A DNA stretch of 64,000 nt, taken from positions 558,001 through 622,000 of the forward strand of contig OY782882.1 in assembly GCA_963678485.1 (NCBI GenBank), read 5' to 3'. Below the pieces are notes generated by a model that was not told the origin of the DNA, did not search any database, and saw only the letters and a list, made by a program, of their open reading frames with translations. Shown here piece after piece: positions 51,382-60,620 of this stretch (positions within the stretch are counted from its first letter, which is position 1; the number at the start of each line of letters is the position of its first letter). This DNA is from CALGYY01 sp963678485 (GTDB lineage Bacteria; Bacteroidota; Bacteroidia; Bacteroidales; CAIWKO01). The position numbers and the translations under genes were made by a program.

Positions 51382-52164
51382 ATGAAGCATTTATTGACAT
51401 TATTATTTCTTCAACTTGGCCTCACAGCCTTTGGACAAATCAGTATTAAAGAAACAGATAAATCTTTGGCAAAAATCACCGACAACTTGTACGCCTCAAA
51501 ATACGAGGTATCCAACAGCCAATATAATGCGTTCTTATTTGTGTTAAAAAATTCGAAACAGCTCGACAAATACGCTATTGCCCGGATTGATTCGTTGAAG
51601 TGGACTGACAAACTATCGAATAATGCGGCCTATGCTGAGTATTATCATTTGCATATCGCCTATAAGGATTATCCTGTAGTCAATATTAGTTATGATGCGG
51701 CCTTACTCTTCTGCGAGTGGCTCACTAATGAGTACAATGCAAGTCCTGATCGCAAATTCAACAAAGTAAAATTTCGCCTTCCAACTGAACAGGAATGGAT
51801 GATGGCTGCTCAAGGTGGCGATAATTCGGCAATTTATCCATGGGAAGGAAAAGAATTACGAAATAGTAAGGGATGCTATATGTGCAATTTTATAAGACCC
51901 TCGGCTGACTCTATCGGTATTGCGGGGAATTTGAACGATGCAGCCGACATCACAGCGCCTGTAAAAGCATATTATCCAAATAATTTTGGCTTATATAATA
52001 TGAGTGGAAATATAGCTGAAATGATGGCCGATAAAGGGATTGTGAAGGGCGGCAGTTGGTGTGATTATGCAGAGAATATGACCATCCTAAGTACGCAATC
52101 ATACGATGGAAGTGCAAAGAGAACCGTTGGTTTCCGCTATTTTGTTGATATTATTGAAAGATAA
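51382..52164 (+). CDS. Exported SUMF1/FGE-like domain protein
   Basis: A 260-residue protein with signal peptide MKHLLTLLFLQLGLTAFGQ and a formylglycine-generating-enzyme-like fold: ASKYEVSNSQYNAFL, PVVNISYDAALLFCEWL, FRLPTEQEWMMAAQGG, GLYNMSGNIAEMMADKG, IVKGGSWCDYAEN and TVGFRYF. The C-terminal cysteine pair of true formylglycine-generating enzymes is not seen, and the usual GNVWEW is GNIAEM, so it is probably not an active sulfatase activator. GldJ/GldK of the gliding/T9SS machinery belong to the same superfamily; a role in the envelope is possible. Confidence 0.8.
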   Translation: MKHLLTLLFLQLGLTAFGQISIKETDKSLAKITDNLYASKYEVSNSQYNAFLFVLKNSKQLDKYAIARIDSLKWTDKLSNNAAYAEYYHLHIAYKDYPVVNISYDAALLFCEWLTNEYNASPDRKFNKVKFRLPTEQEWMMAAQGGDNSAIYPWEGKELRNSKGCYMCNFIRPSADSIGIAGNLNDAADITAPVKAYYPNNFGLYNMSGNIAEMMADKGIVKGGSWCDYAENMTILSTQSYDGSAKRTVGFRYFVDIIER

Positions 52165-52251
52165 AAACAAAGAATAACTTAATCGATTGAATCCAATATC
52201 AGTTTGGATATACCACGACTCAAATTGCAACCATCGTAGTATCAACAAAAA

Positions 52252-52740
52252 ATGATTTTCTCTAAACTACGCATTAGAACAAAAATCCTATTAACAATAC
52301 AGGCTGCTTCGATGCTTGGCGCAAGCTCAACGCATATTGCATGGATTAGCGAGAATGGCATTTTTACATACAGTCTAACGCACCCTTATTTTTCAACAAT
52401 ATTTTGGGATTGCCTTACCTTTTTTGACATTGCAGCAGCAGTTTTGTTGCTATTGCGACCAAAAATTGGATTGATCCTGACATTGATTATCATCACAATT
52501 GATGTTATCCACAACAATTTATTACTGATTATATATAATCAACATATTAATACTATTGGATTCCAAGTCTGGGCTACCACTTATTGGATGTTAGTTGCAC
52601 AACTAGTATTTATGGCCTTTGTCCTTATAACCTTCAAAACAATTCTGGCAGATGTCAACACAGCCATGCGTTATAACAACATCAACAAAGAAAAACTTCA
52701 AACACCTGCAAATAATCGCTCCTTCAAGACAGACCTATAA
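52252..52740 (+). CDS. Four-helix membrane protein, unknown function
   Basis: A 162-residue protein with four predicted transmembrane helices (about residues 10-28, 47-66, 70-94 and 103-128) and a polar C-terminal tail. The repeated hydrophobic blocks with His and Trp (STHIAWISENG, DVIHNNLLL) give no family signature I recognise. It is 87 bp after the SUMF1-like gene and 71 bp before the hydrolase gene, all on the same strand. Confidence 0.6.
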   Translation: MIFSKLRIRTKILLTIQAASMLGASSTHIAWISENGIFTYSLTHPYFSTIFWDCLTFFDIAAAVLLLLRPKIGLILTLIIITIDVIHNNLLLIIYNQHINTIGFQVWATTYWMLVAQLVFMAFVLITFKTILADVNTAMRYNNINKEKLQTPANNRSFKTDL

Positions 52741-52811
52741 CTCACTGATAATGCACACTGGCAGCTAATGAACATCGGAATCTAATAGTAACCAACAACG
52801 GAACATCAACA

Positions 52812-53825
52812 ATGGCTATATCAAATAAAAAAATCGCATTAATCCTGATTTCGCTGATATTCACAGCTCAAACATTTGCACAAAATAAAAGTGCAGAAGA
52901 CTTTGGTTTCAGACATTTTACGATGAAGTTTAGGCGCGATACAGTTGATATTTTAATCAAATCAAAAAAAGGTGACGAGCTTAAACCGAAACCATTGTTT
53001 CTGTTTTGTCAGGGCAGCTTGCCTATTCCTTTAATCCTGTACGATGAACAAGGGATGTATGGGGTGTTCCCGTTTAACACTGACAGTCTATCGGAGAATT
53101 ATCATATTGCAATTATCGGAAAACCGTATATACCCATTATTGCAGAAGCCAAAACCTTAGGTCCAAATTATACCTATGTCGATAAAACAGGCGTATTTCC
53201 TAAAGAATATTCGGAAAGAAATCTCTTGAGTTATTATGTAGACCGAAACATTGCGGTTATAAAATATTTGCAAAAACAAGAATGGATATCAAAGAAAAGA
53301 ATAGTTGTGGCGGGACATTCAGAAGGAAGTACGATTGCAGCAAAACTGGCCTGTTCCTATCATAAAATTACGCATTTAATCTATGCAGGGGGGAATCCAT
53401 TAGGCCGGATCATGTCGATTATAGAGCAAAACAGAGCTATAGAATCAGATTCTGACAGCACAAGATATGGAGAAGATATATTTAAGTATTGGCAAGCCGT
53501 TGTGGCGAATAGTACAGATATGGATGCATCGCAAGGTGACACCTATATGGCGACATATGAATTCTCCCAGCCTCCCATTGAATACCTGGAAAAGCTCCAC
53601 ATTCCGATACTGGTTGCTTACGGAACCAAGGACTGGAGCGCAGCCTTCAATGATTATTTAAGGACGGATGTAGCAAGAAAAAAGAAAGACAATTTTACTT
53701 TTAAAGCATACATTGGGGCAGAACATAACTTTTTTCCTGTATTGGCTGATGGTAAACCCAATTACGATATTTACAATTGGGATAAAGTCGCATTGGACTG
53801 GTACCAATGGCTTAAGAGAAATTAG
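52812..53825 (+). CDS. Exported alpha/beta hydrolase
   Basis: A 337-residue protein with a signal peptide (ALILISLIFTAQTFAQ) and an alpha/beta hydrolase fold. The nucleophile elbow is GHSEGS, the acid is probably the Asp in AYGTKDWSAAF, and the catalytic His is in GAEHNFFP. It may be an esterase or peptidase acting in the periplasm. The substrate is unknown. The N-terminal domain (about 30-150) has no close family match that I can see. Confidence 0.8.
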   Translation: MAISNKKIALILISLIFTAQTFAQNKSAEDFGFRHFTMKFRRDTVDILIKSKKGDELKPKPLFLFCQGSLPIPLILYDEQGMYGVFPFNTDSLSENYHIAIIGKPYIPIIAEAKTLGPNYTYVDKTGVFPKEYSERNLLSYYVDRNIAVIKYLQKQEWISKKRIVVAGHSEGSTIAAKLACSYHKITHLIYAGGNPLGRIMSIIEQNRAIESDSDSTRYGEDIFKYWQAVVANSTDMDASQGDTYMATYEFSQPPIEYLEKLHIPILVAYGTKDWSAAFNDYLRTDVARKKKDNFTFKAYIGAEHNFFPVLADGKPNYDIYNWDKVALDWYQWLKRN

Positions 53826-53880
53826 CGCCTATTCATAAAGATAATCGCAGATATCATATACATATAATGATTATGGAATA

Positions 53881-54291
53881 ATGAGTAACATCATCATTGC
53901 CCCATGTGGGCTAATTTGTAATCTCTGCCTTGGCTTTCAGCGAGATAAAAATACTTGTGTGGGATGCACACTATCAGGAAATAAACCCTATCATTGCACG
54001 GTTTGTAGTATTAAAACATGTATCGAAAAAAAAGGCAATGAAAGCTTATTGTGTTCCCAATGCATTAAATTTCCTTGTCGCCGCATTAAAGATTTGGACA
54101 AACGATACACTAGTAAATATGGTGAAAGTCCAATTCAAAACATGAAACGAATCAACGAAACAGGCAGAGAAACCTTCGTACGTAGTGAGCAAGAAAAATG
54201 GAAATGTGTTAAGTGTGGACATTTATTATGTGTGCATAAAGAGGTATGTCTGAACTGTGGAGCAAACAATGAATATTTTCCAAAAAATTAG
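53881..54291 (+). CDS. DUF3795 zinc-ribbon-like protein
   Basis: A 136-residue cysteine-rich protein. The N-terminus APCGLICNLC with CVGC and CTVCSIKTC is the DUF3795 pattern; a C-terminal CVKCGHLLCVHKEVCLNCG adds a zinc ribbon. About 15 cysteines suggest it binds two or more metal ions. No activity is known. It starts a run of small soluble proteins (YCII, DUF1801) on the same strand. Confidence 0.82.
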   Translation: MSNIIIAPCGLICNLCLGFQRDKNTCVGCTLSGNKPYHCTVCSIKTCIEKKGNESLLCSQCIKFPCRRIKDLDKRYTSKYGESPIQNMKRINETGRETFVRSEQEKWKCVKCGHLLCVHKEVCLNCGANNEYFPKN

Positions 54292-54364
54292 CAATTGTAT
54301 ACTTTCGAAACGATGGATTGCCGCGCTAATAATTAAACAAATAATGATCAATTAGAAAAAGCTG

Positions 54365-54712
54365 ATGACTGAATTTGTATTGTTTTTCAGAATGAATGTA
54401 ACGGATGATGCACAACCAACGGATGAGCAGATGTCGCTGTATATGCAGCAATGGACAGCATGGATCAGTGAAATTGCTGAGAATGGTAAGTTAGCTGAGG
54501 GCGGAAATCATTTATCAAGACATGGAAGAACCCTCTTTCCGAACAAGGTAATGCAGGACACTCCTTACGTATCGGAAAACATCTCTGTTGCCGGATACAT
54601 CCTTATACTGGCGGATGACATTGAAGAAGCAAGCAGGATTGCATCGAAATGCCCCATATTAAAGGGAGAAAACACCAGTGTGGAAATCCGTGAGGTATCA
54701 AACAACCAATAA
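54365..54712 (+). CDS. YCII-domain protein
   Basis: A 115-residue protein with the YCII/YciI-like ferredoxin fold: EFVLFFRMNVTDDAQPTDEQM, a central WTAWISEIAENGKLAEGGN and the ending AGYILILADDIEEASRIASKCP. Such proteins are small, probably enzymatic, and are often found with ECF sigma factors; function is mostly unknown. Its stop codon shares one base with the next ATG (TAATG), so translation is coupled to the DUF1801 gene. Confidence 0.82.
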   Translation: MTEFVLFFRMNVTDDAQPTDEQMSLYMQQWTAWISEIAENGKLAEGGNHLSRHGRTLFPNKVMQDTPYVSENISVAGYILILADDIEEASRIASKCPILKGENTSVEIREVSNNQ

Positions 54713-55068
54713 TGATGAATGCTGTAGATAAATACATTAATACATTTCCGATTGATATTCAGGAAAAGCTTGAACTCATACGTGCAATTATTTTTAGAAC
54801 AGCTCCCGCTGCAACAGAGAGCATTTCCTATGGAATGCCGGCCTACAAGACAAATGGCAAACCGCTGGTTTATTTTGCGGCTTACAAAAAGCATATCGGT
54901 TTTTACGCCACGCCTAACGGACATGAGCATTTTTCCAAGGAATTATCAAATTACAAACAAGGCAAAGGTTCTGTTCAATTTCCATTAGACAAACCTATCC
55001 CCTACGAATTAATTGAGCGTATTGTAGCCTATAAGCTGAAAGAAAATCTTGCAAAAGCAGCAAAGTGA
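54712..55068 (+). CDS. DUF1801 (YdhG-like) protein
   Basis: A 118-residue protein of the YdhG/DUF1801 family: VDKYINTFPIDIQEKLELIRAII, SYGMPAYK, VYFAAYKKHIGFYATPNGHE and a C-terminal VQFPLDKPIPYELIERIVAYK. Some members are called intracellular iron chaperones; evidence for this is limited. It overlaps the YCII stop by one base. Confidence 0.85.
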   Translation: MMNAVDKYINTFPIDIQEKLELIRAIIFRTAPAATESISYGMPAYKTNGKPLVYFAAYKKHIGFYATPNGHEHFSKELSNYKQGKGSVQFPLDKPIPYELIERIVAYKLKENLAKAAK

Positions 55069-55334
55069 TTAGCATCGAAAAAAATTGTAATACACCCCAG
55101 ATTCATCTAGTGTTCTGCAGCTTGTATCCTCAAAATGATGGTCGCGACTTTTTAGTCCTTAGATTGAAGAAAGGAATAAGTCGAAAATTATGCATTTGAA
55201 ATATCGTGTTTTGAGCAATTACCCCTTCAAAAAGATCACACAAAAACACTCTAATGTTGGCAAAATGTGAATGTCTGAAAAAACCCAGAAATCAAAATAC
55301 ATAAGGTACTATTAGCATCTAATAGAAATATTAG

Positions 55335-55342
55335 TAATTTTG
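55335..55342 (+). promoter_or_regulatory. -7 promoter element TAATTTTG for the Amj-type gene
   Basis: Exact TAnnTTTG. Transcription would begin near 55349, just at an in-frame ATG (55350); the conserved protein starts at 55416. Confidence 0.6.
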
Positions 55343-55415
55343 GCCTCTTATGAATGCCTGCCGGGAGCATCATATTACAGCAAATCCTTGGCAACACTAC
55401 AATCCATTGCAACTC

Positions 55416-56216
55416 ATGAGTCTCCAGATATTTTTAGTCATAGTATTAACTTTCCTAATTAACCTGATAACCACATTATCCTACTCTGTGCGTATTGTTG
55501 GAATCAGGACAGGAAGAATCGCTATTTCATTTGCGTTGTTTAACATTTTGGTACTTATATCAAGGACTGCCAACGGATTTCAGGCGCCTTTACTGGCGAG
55601 TTCCATTGAAAAAAACATTAAATCGGGATTTGAAAGTAATATCCTTGACTTCAGACTTATCATCCTTTCCTGCACCGTAGCCACAATTGTTGGAGGGCTA
55701 ATGATTCCGACCTTTCAGCGGTTACTATCGATTGCTGTTGATAAATTCAGCATCTACAAATCGGTACCAAAAGTATTGTTTCATGGGTTTACAAAGAGTG
55801 GCATCACACAGCTTAAAGAAAGTCTGGTAATTCCTAATGCCAAGAACATAACCCAAATCGAATTAACACGCAAATTCCCCTGGAGGGTATTTTGGCTGAA
55901 TGTGTTTGCCGTTGCAATCATGACCGTTGGTGTTATTTCTTCCTTATACGCAGGCTATCTGAATCCTGATTTGAGAACCACTTCAAGCACCTTATCCTCC
56001 GTTATCAACGGTTTCGCAACGATTCTAATGTTTGTATTTATTGATCCTTTTTTATCGGTAATGACGGATGACGTTGTTTTGGGTAAATGCAAAGAATCTG
56101 TATTCCGCCAATACATTGTTTATATGGTGATTGCCCGCATCCTTGGAACGTTGATAGCCCAATTGATTTTCGTTCCTTCAGCCAGGATTATTGCCTATTT
56201 AGCAGGGATTTTCTAA
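55416..56216 (+). CDS. amj: Amj-type lipid II flippase
   Basis: Amj is an alternate lipid II flippase that can replace MurJ in moving the peptidoglycan precursor across the inner membrane. The 266-residue membrane protein has about six helices and the family's N-terminal TLSYSVRIVGIRTGRIAISF (Amj: TLSYAVRxAGxRxGxIA) followed by LFNILVLISRTANGFQAPLLAS. The C-terminal half holds FIDPFLSVMTDDVVLGK. The start at MSLQIFLVIVL puts a hydrophobic helix at the N-terminus; an in-frame ATG at 55350 would add 22 polar residues and would match a leaderless transcript. MurJ was not seen in the window. Confidence 0.8.
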   Translation: MSLQIFLVIVLTFLINLITTLSYSVRIVGIRTGRIAISFALFNILVLISRTANGFQAPLLASSIEKNIKSGFESNILDFRLIILSCTVATIVGGLMIPTFQRLLSIAVDKFSIYKSVPKVLFHGFTKSGITQLKESLVIPNAKNITQIELTRKFPWRVFWLNVFAVAIMTVGVISSLYAGYLNPDLRTTSSTLSSVINGFATILMFVFIDPFLSVMTDDVVLGKCKESVFRQYIVYMVIARILGTLIAQLIFVPSARIIAYLAGIF

Positions 56217-56363
56217 GAATACTTTAGGGGGCGGAGCGACCAGAGCCTTTCTTGATTGCAAGGCAGCAAAAGATCAGTGGCCCATGGCCTTTTCAGATCT
56301 GCCACTTCACTAGCGTAATATTATTATTTCTTAAAACATATTTGCATGTATCAATATTTATTG

Positions 56364-56371
56364 TAGTTTTG
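56364..56371 (+). promoter_or_regulatory. -7 promoter element TAGTTTTG
   Basis: Exact TAnnTTTG, about 50 bases before the fibre-like gene start. Confidence 0.55.
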
Positions 56372-56423
56372 AAATAATAATTATTATTTTCAGATTGTTC
56401 GACTGATAATGCAAAACCCAATT

Positions 56424-58991
56424 ATGAAAAAAACACTCACAGCACTAGTAGCAATAATTATTACGATTTCTACATTTGCTCAGACACCCCAAAAATTAAG
56501 TTATCAGGCTGTCATACGTAATAGTGGAAATGCCATTGTAGCCAATACACTGGTCGGTATGCAGATAAGCATTATAAAAGATTCGGCAAATGGTACTGTT
56601 GTGTATTCTGAGACGCAGACTCCAACAACAAATGCCAATGGTCTGGTGAGTATTGTAATTGGAAATGCTGCTGGATTTTCCAGCATTGATTGGAACTCGG
56701 GATCATTCTTTATTAAAACGGAGACAGATCCGAATGGAGGAGCATTTTATACTATTACAGGAATTAGCCAGTTACTTAGTGTACCTTATGCGCTGCATGC
56801 AAAAACTGCAGAAAGCGTTACTGGGAGTATTTCCGAAACCGACCCCACATATACTACCCATTTTGATTTGACAGGAACGACCACAGGAGATATTTTGCAA
56901 TATGATGGAGCGAAATACGTAAGTGTGGCCCCTGGATTTTCAACCAACACGCATACGCATGCTGATGTAACGCCCAGCATAAGCGGCTTTATGAGCAGCT
57001 CAGACAAAGTTAAACTTGATGGAATTTCTGATGGTGCAGAAGTTAATATTCAAGCGGATTGGAATCAGTCGAGTAGTACTGCTGATGATTTTATAAAAAA
57101 CAAACCTGCTGTGTTAGGCAGCCAATGGACTACCTCAGGTAGCGATATCTATTATAGCCTAGGCAATATTGGCATTGGCAACAGTTCACCAGTAGCAAAA
57201 CTAGATGTAGATGGTAATATTCGCATAACTGGAGGTGTTTCTAGTGTACCCGGCGCTTCAATTTATTCTGATGGTCCAAATAGTTTATCCTTTTCTACCA
57301 ATGGCTCACAACGCATGAACATTAATGCATCAGGAACAGTTTCAATTAATCAGTTTTCAGGAGTGGGCGTGGTTCACAATGATAATCTCGGTAATCTTAG
57401 CTCTGCGTTGATTACCAACTCAGACATTAGTGCCTCAGCAGGGATTACGGATACTAAACTTGCAACAATAAGCACCACAGGAAAAGTGATGAATGCTGCA
57501 ACCACGGCTACTTCAACTAACACAGGAAATGCGATTGTTGCAAGGGATGCTTCAGGGAATTTCGCTACATCGATGATTACACTAAGTGGTACCGTTGCAA
57601 ATGCCACTGACGCTGCCACCAAAGCATATGTTGATCAGAACGTTACTCTGGGTCTGAACCCAAAGAATCCCGCAGTGGCTATATCTACGACGAATATTTC
57701 CTTATTTGGAACAGTCATAATTGACGGCACTTCGTTAGTTGCTGGTGACCGTGTATTATTAACAGGTCAAAGCAATGCAACTGAAAACGGACTTTGGGTT
57801 GTACAATCCGGGGTATGGGTTCGACCCACAGATTTTTCTGGAGGATCCGCTGCTGGTCGAGCATATGTATTGATTAATTCAGGCTTGTCAAACATAGGTT
57901 CTAGCTGGCTTTGCGAAACACCTTTAGCAATGATTAATACGGATGCACTGAGTTTTGTTCAATTCTCCCTTCCTGGACAAACGACAGCTTCCAATATAGG
58001 TAGTGGTGCAGGACAAGTGTTCCGGGATAAAACAGGAGTTACATTAAACCTAAAAGGTATTTCGAGTGGTGCACATATAAATGTCGCAAATAATTTGAAT
58101 GACATTATGCTTACTAGTGATGCAATAAACAGCAATGTTCCAAACACCATTGTCTCACGAGATGCCTTGGGGAATTTCAGCGCAAATACGATTTCCGCTA
58201 ATCTCCAAGGAAACGTAACAGGAAACCTATCGGGGAATGCGTCGACATCATCATTTTCAAGCCTATCAGTCAATTTCACAGGATCATTATCCGGAGAGGT
58301 TTCAGGCATTCAATCAAATACAATCGTTACTTCTATAGGTGGAGTAACTGCCAGTAATATTACTGCTGGTGTTATCGCCGCAAACAATGCGACGAGCGCC
58401 GGAATAGTGAATACTATCGTAAAACGAGACATGTCAGGAAATTTTTCTGGCAACCTCACAGGTGCATCATCACTGAATGTGTTGAAATCAGGCGATAATA
58501 TGACTGGTAACTTGACGCTGTCTAGCTCAAGTCAGCTTAGACTTTCAGATGCCGGAACAAATTACATTGCTCTCAAGGCACCTTCTTCAGTATTATCAAG
58601 TTATACTTTAACATTGCCTACTACAGCCGGAATAAATGGAAATATTCTCTCTACTGATGGTACCGGTACGTTGCATTGGATTAATCCCGCTTTATTAGGA
58701 ATAATCAGCAATGGCGGAAATAGCTTCGGCATGAGTATAAACATCGGCTCTTTAGATGCAACTAGTTTATCCTTTATAACAAATAGTTCGACCAGAGTAT
58801 CAATCAACAGCTTAGGTAATGTCGCAATTGGCGCAACCAGTTCAACATCAAAACTAACGATTAGCGGTGGTGACATAAACATTTTGGATATTGGAAGTGG
58901 GGTGATCATGAAGTCCCCGAATGGAAACTGCTTTCGTATAACAGTTGATAATAGCGGAAATTTAGTAAGTACAGCAATTCCTTGCCCTTAA
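56424..58991 (+). CDS. Secreted fibre-like protein with phage tail-fibre module
   Basis: An 855-residue exported protein. Signal peptide MKKTLTALVAIIITISTFAQ; an in-frame ATG lies 15 bases upstream. The first ~130 residues (KLSYQAVIRNSG, SVPYALHAKTAE) are the Bacteroidetes domain found before collagen-like or fibre regions. Residues ~398-520 contain TDAATKAYVDQNV, DGTSLVAGDRVLLTGQ, and NGLWVVQSGVWVRPTDFSGG, the module of phage tail fibres. Repeated SGNFSANxISANLQGNVTGNLSG blocks and NxxGNVAIG-type strands make a long beta-fibre. No C-terminal sorting domain is clear. It could be a surface adhesin, or cargo of a contractile injection system; no such genes are near. Confidence 0.75.
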   Translation: MKKTLTALVAIIITISTFAQTPQKLSYQAVIRNSGNAIVANTLVGMQISIIKDSANGTVVYSETQTPTTNANGLVSIVIGNAAGFSSIDWNSGSFFIKTETDPNGGAFYTITGISQLLSVPYALHAKTAESVTGSISETDPTYTTHFDLTGTTTGDILQYDGAKYVSVAPGFSTNTHTHADVTPSISGFMSSSDKVKLDGISDGAEVNIQADWNQSSSTADDFIKNKPAVLGSQWTTSGSDIYYSLGNIGIGNSSPVAKLDVDGNIRITGGVSSVPGASIYSDGPNSLSFSTNGSQRMNINASGTVSINQFSGVGVVHNDNLGNLSSALITNSDISASAGITDTKLATISTTGKVMNAATTATSTNTGNAIVARDASGNFATSMITLSGTVANATDAATKAYVDQNVTLGLNPKNPAVAISTTNISLFGTVIIDGTSLVAGDRVLLTGQSNATENGLWVVQSGVWVRPTDFSGGSAAGRAYVLINSGLSNIGSSWLCETPLAMINTDALSFVQFSLPGQTTASNIGSGAGQVFRDKTGVTLNLKGISSGAHINVANNLNDIMLTSDAINSNVPNTIVSRDALGNFSANTISANLQGNVTGNLSGNASTSSFSSLSVNFTGSLSGEVSGIQSNTIVTSIGGVTASNITAGVIAANNATSAGIVNTIVKRDMSGNFSGNLTGASSLNVLKSGDNMTGNLTLSSSSQLRLSDAGTNYIALKAPSSVLSSYTLTLPTTAGINGNILSTDGTGTLHWINPALLGIISNGGNSFGMSINIGSLDATSLSFITNSSTRVSINSLGNVAIGATSSTSKLTISGGDINILDIGSGVIMKSPNGNCFRITVDNSGNLVSTAIPCP

Positions 58992-59003
58992 AAAAATACC
59001 ACC

Positions 59004-59453
59004 ATGAAGACAGCAAAAGCAAGAAAACACCAATCAATCGCTGCAATGATTGTTTGTATGATAATATTGACAGGCATCAGTAGTTGCGAAAAGTATAATA
59101 TCAAGAACAATTATACCGGCATTTATGATTTCACAGTCATTTCGCATGACGGCACATTGATGGGCGATACCACCTACTATAATGATGATACATTAGTGTC
59201 TGAGGGAAGCATTGGACTGTATGATGATAATGTGCTTACGATATTGATAAATAAAGAAACATACACGGCCGTTGTTGACAAGGATGGACAATTAACAGCG
59301 TATAAAGCGGAATCTTCAGACCCTCACGAAAAGATAGAGATGAACGGTACCATTGCAAAAAAGGGTGATGTGTCAATTAATTATTACGAATCGTACGCAT
59401 TTCTGTCAAATTCTTCCAGTAAACAAAGAATAATAACTGGTACGCGTCATTAA
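59004..59453 (+). CDS. Small lipoprotein, unknown function
   Basis: A 149-residue protein with a long basic n-region, a hydrophobic stretch and lipobox GISSC, making C28 the probable lipidated cysteine. The mature part (NYTGIYDFTVIS..., SEGSIGLYDDNVLTILI) is beta-strand-like and occurs in many Bacteroidetes lipoproteins of unknown role. It follows the fibre-like gene by 12 bp on the same strand, so the two are probably co-transcribed. Confidence 0.7.
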   Translation: MKTAKARKHQSIAAMIVCMIILTGISSCEKYNIKNNYTGIYDFTVISHDGTLMGDTTYYNDDTLVSEGSIGLYDDNVLTILINKETYTAVVDKDGQLTAYKAESSDPHEKIEMNGTIAKKGDVSINYYESYAFLSNSSSKQRIITGTRH

Positions 59454-59612
59454 TGCCATGAATTCCTATTTCGAAATTTCATAATCCTATAATGCAATAC
59501 ATTATTAGGTTATGCAGGGTTAATATGGGCAGACTTTATAAATTAATGCACGACTGATTTGCCTTTCCAAATCACAATAACAAAAAGCATTTCTAGTTAA
59601 TATTACCGTCAC

Positions 59613-59760
59613 AATCACGGGTATGAACCCCGGGGCAAGCCCCGGCCCCAAAATTCCGCCCTAGAAGGGCGGGGTATTATACCCTCCGCCGTTGGCGGGA
59701 TTGTTCGCCTAAGGCTTTTAATTCGCCTTCGGCTTTTAAAAACCAAGGCTCACGAATAAA
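59613..59760 (+). repeat. 148 bp dispersed repeat, copy in plus orientation
   Basis: About 98% identical to the reverse complement of 63004-63151 (three clear substitutions in 148 bp). It is built of small hairpins: CCGGGGC/GCCCCGG, CCGCCCT/AGGGCGG, CCGCC/GGCGG, GCCTAAGGC and GCCTTCGGC. It ends 12 bp before the AlkD-like gene. A diverged third copy lies at 3226-3369. Confidence 0.92.
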
Positions 59761-59772
59761 AACAAATTATCG

Positions 59773-60480
59773 ATGACTACAGCAGAAATCCTCAAAGAAC
59801 TGGAAAAACTTGGCGATGCACAGACAAAAAAAACGCTCATGAAACATGGAGCACGTGAACCATTTTTCGGAGTAAAGGTCGGGGATTTGAAGACTATCCT
59901 CAAGAAGACAAAGAAGAATCACGAATTGTCACTTGAATTATATAATACTGGAAACTCAGACGCCATGTACCTTGCAGGGCTTATGGCCGATGAAAAAAAG
60001 ATTAGCAAGGATCAACTCAACGACTGGATAGAAAAGGCATACTGGTATTATTTAAGTGAATTCGCCGTACCTCATGTGGCTGCCGAAACGCCTTTTGGCT
60101 TTGAGCTTGGATTATCCTGGATACAATCGGAGAAGGAACATATTGCAGCAGCCGGGTGGTCTGCACTTGCCTATCATGCCGGAATTACCCAAGATCAGGA
60201 TTTAAATATTAAAGAGTATCGAAAATTGCTGGACCGTATCGCGGTTGATATTCACCATTCTAAAAACCGTGTACGTCATACCATGAACGGTTTTGTGATT
60301 GCAACCGGTACCTACATCAAAGACCTTACTACGCGTGCGATTGAGGTCGCTGATATAATCGGAAAAGTAAACGTCGACATGAATGGCACTTCCTGCAAGG
60401 TTCCTGGCGCAAAAGAATATATTACCAAGAGCATTAAAACAGATCAAATCGGAAAGAAACGTAAATCATCAAGATGCTAA
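59773..60480 (+). CDS. DNA alkylation repair enzyme-like protein (AlkD family)
   Basis: A 235-residue all-helical protein of the AlkD/HEAT-repeat DNA glycosylase family. Conserved features are an N-terminal LEKLGDAQTKKTLMKHGAREPFFGVKVGDLKTILK, the LYNTGNSDAMYLAGLMADEK helix and the basic C-terminal tail KKRKSSRC. AlkD removes 3- and 7-alkylated purines; whether this member is active cannot be judged from sequence. It starts 12 bp after a 148 bp dispersed repeat. Confidence 0.8.
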   Translation: MTTAEILKELEKLGDAQTKKTLMKHGAREPFFGVKVGDLKTILKKTKKNHELSLELYNTGNSDAMYLAGLMADEKKISKDQLNDWIEKAYWYYLSEFAVPHVAAETPFGFELGLSWIQSEKEHIAAAGWSALAYHAGITQDQDLNIKEYRKLLDRIAVDIHHSKNRVRHTMNGFVIATGTYIKDLTTRAIEVADIIGKVNVDMNGTSCKVPGAKEYITKSIKTDQIGKKRKSSRC

Positions 60481-60620
60481 ATCGAAAATAAGGCAAGCGT
60501 TGCTATCAATATTTGAATGCACAGTAGCAGAAAAAACGAGCCCAGGTTTATTATAGAACCCTTGTTGAATGTGATTCTTGCCTTTGAGCTAAACAATTAA
60601 TTAATAACGATTTCATATTT

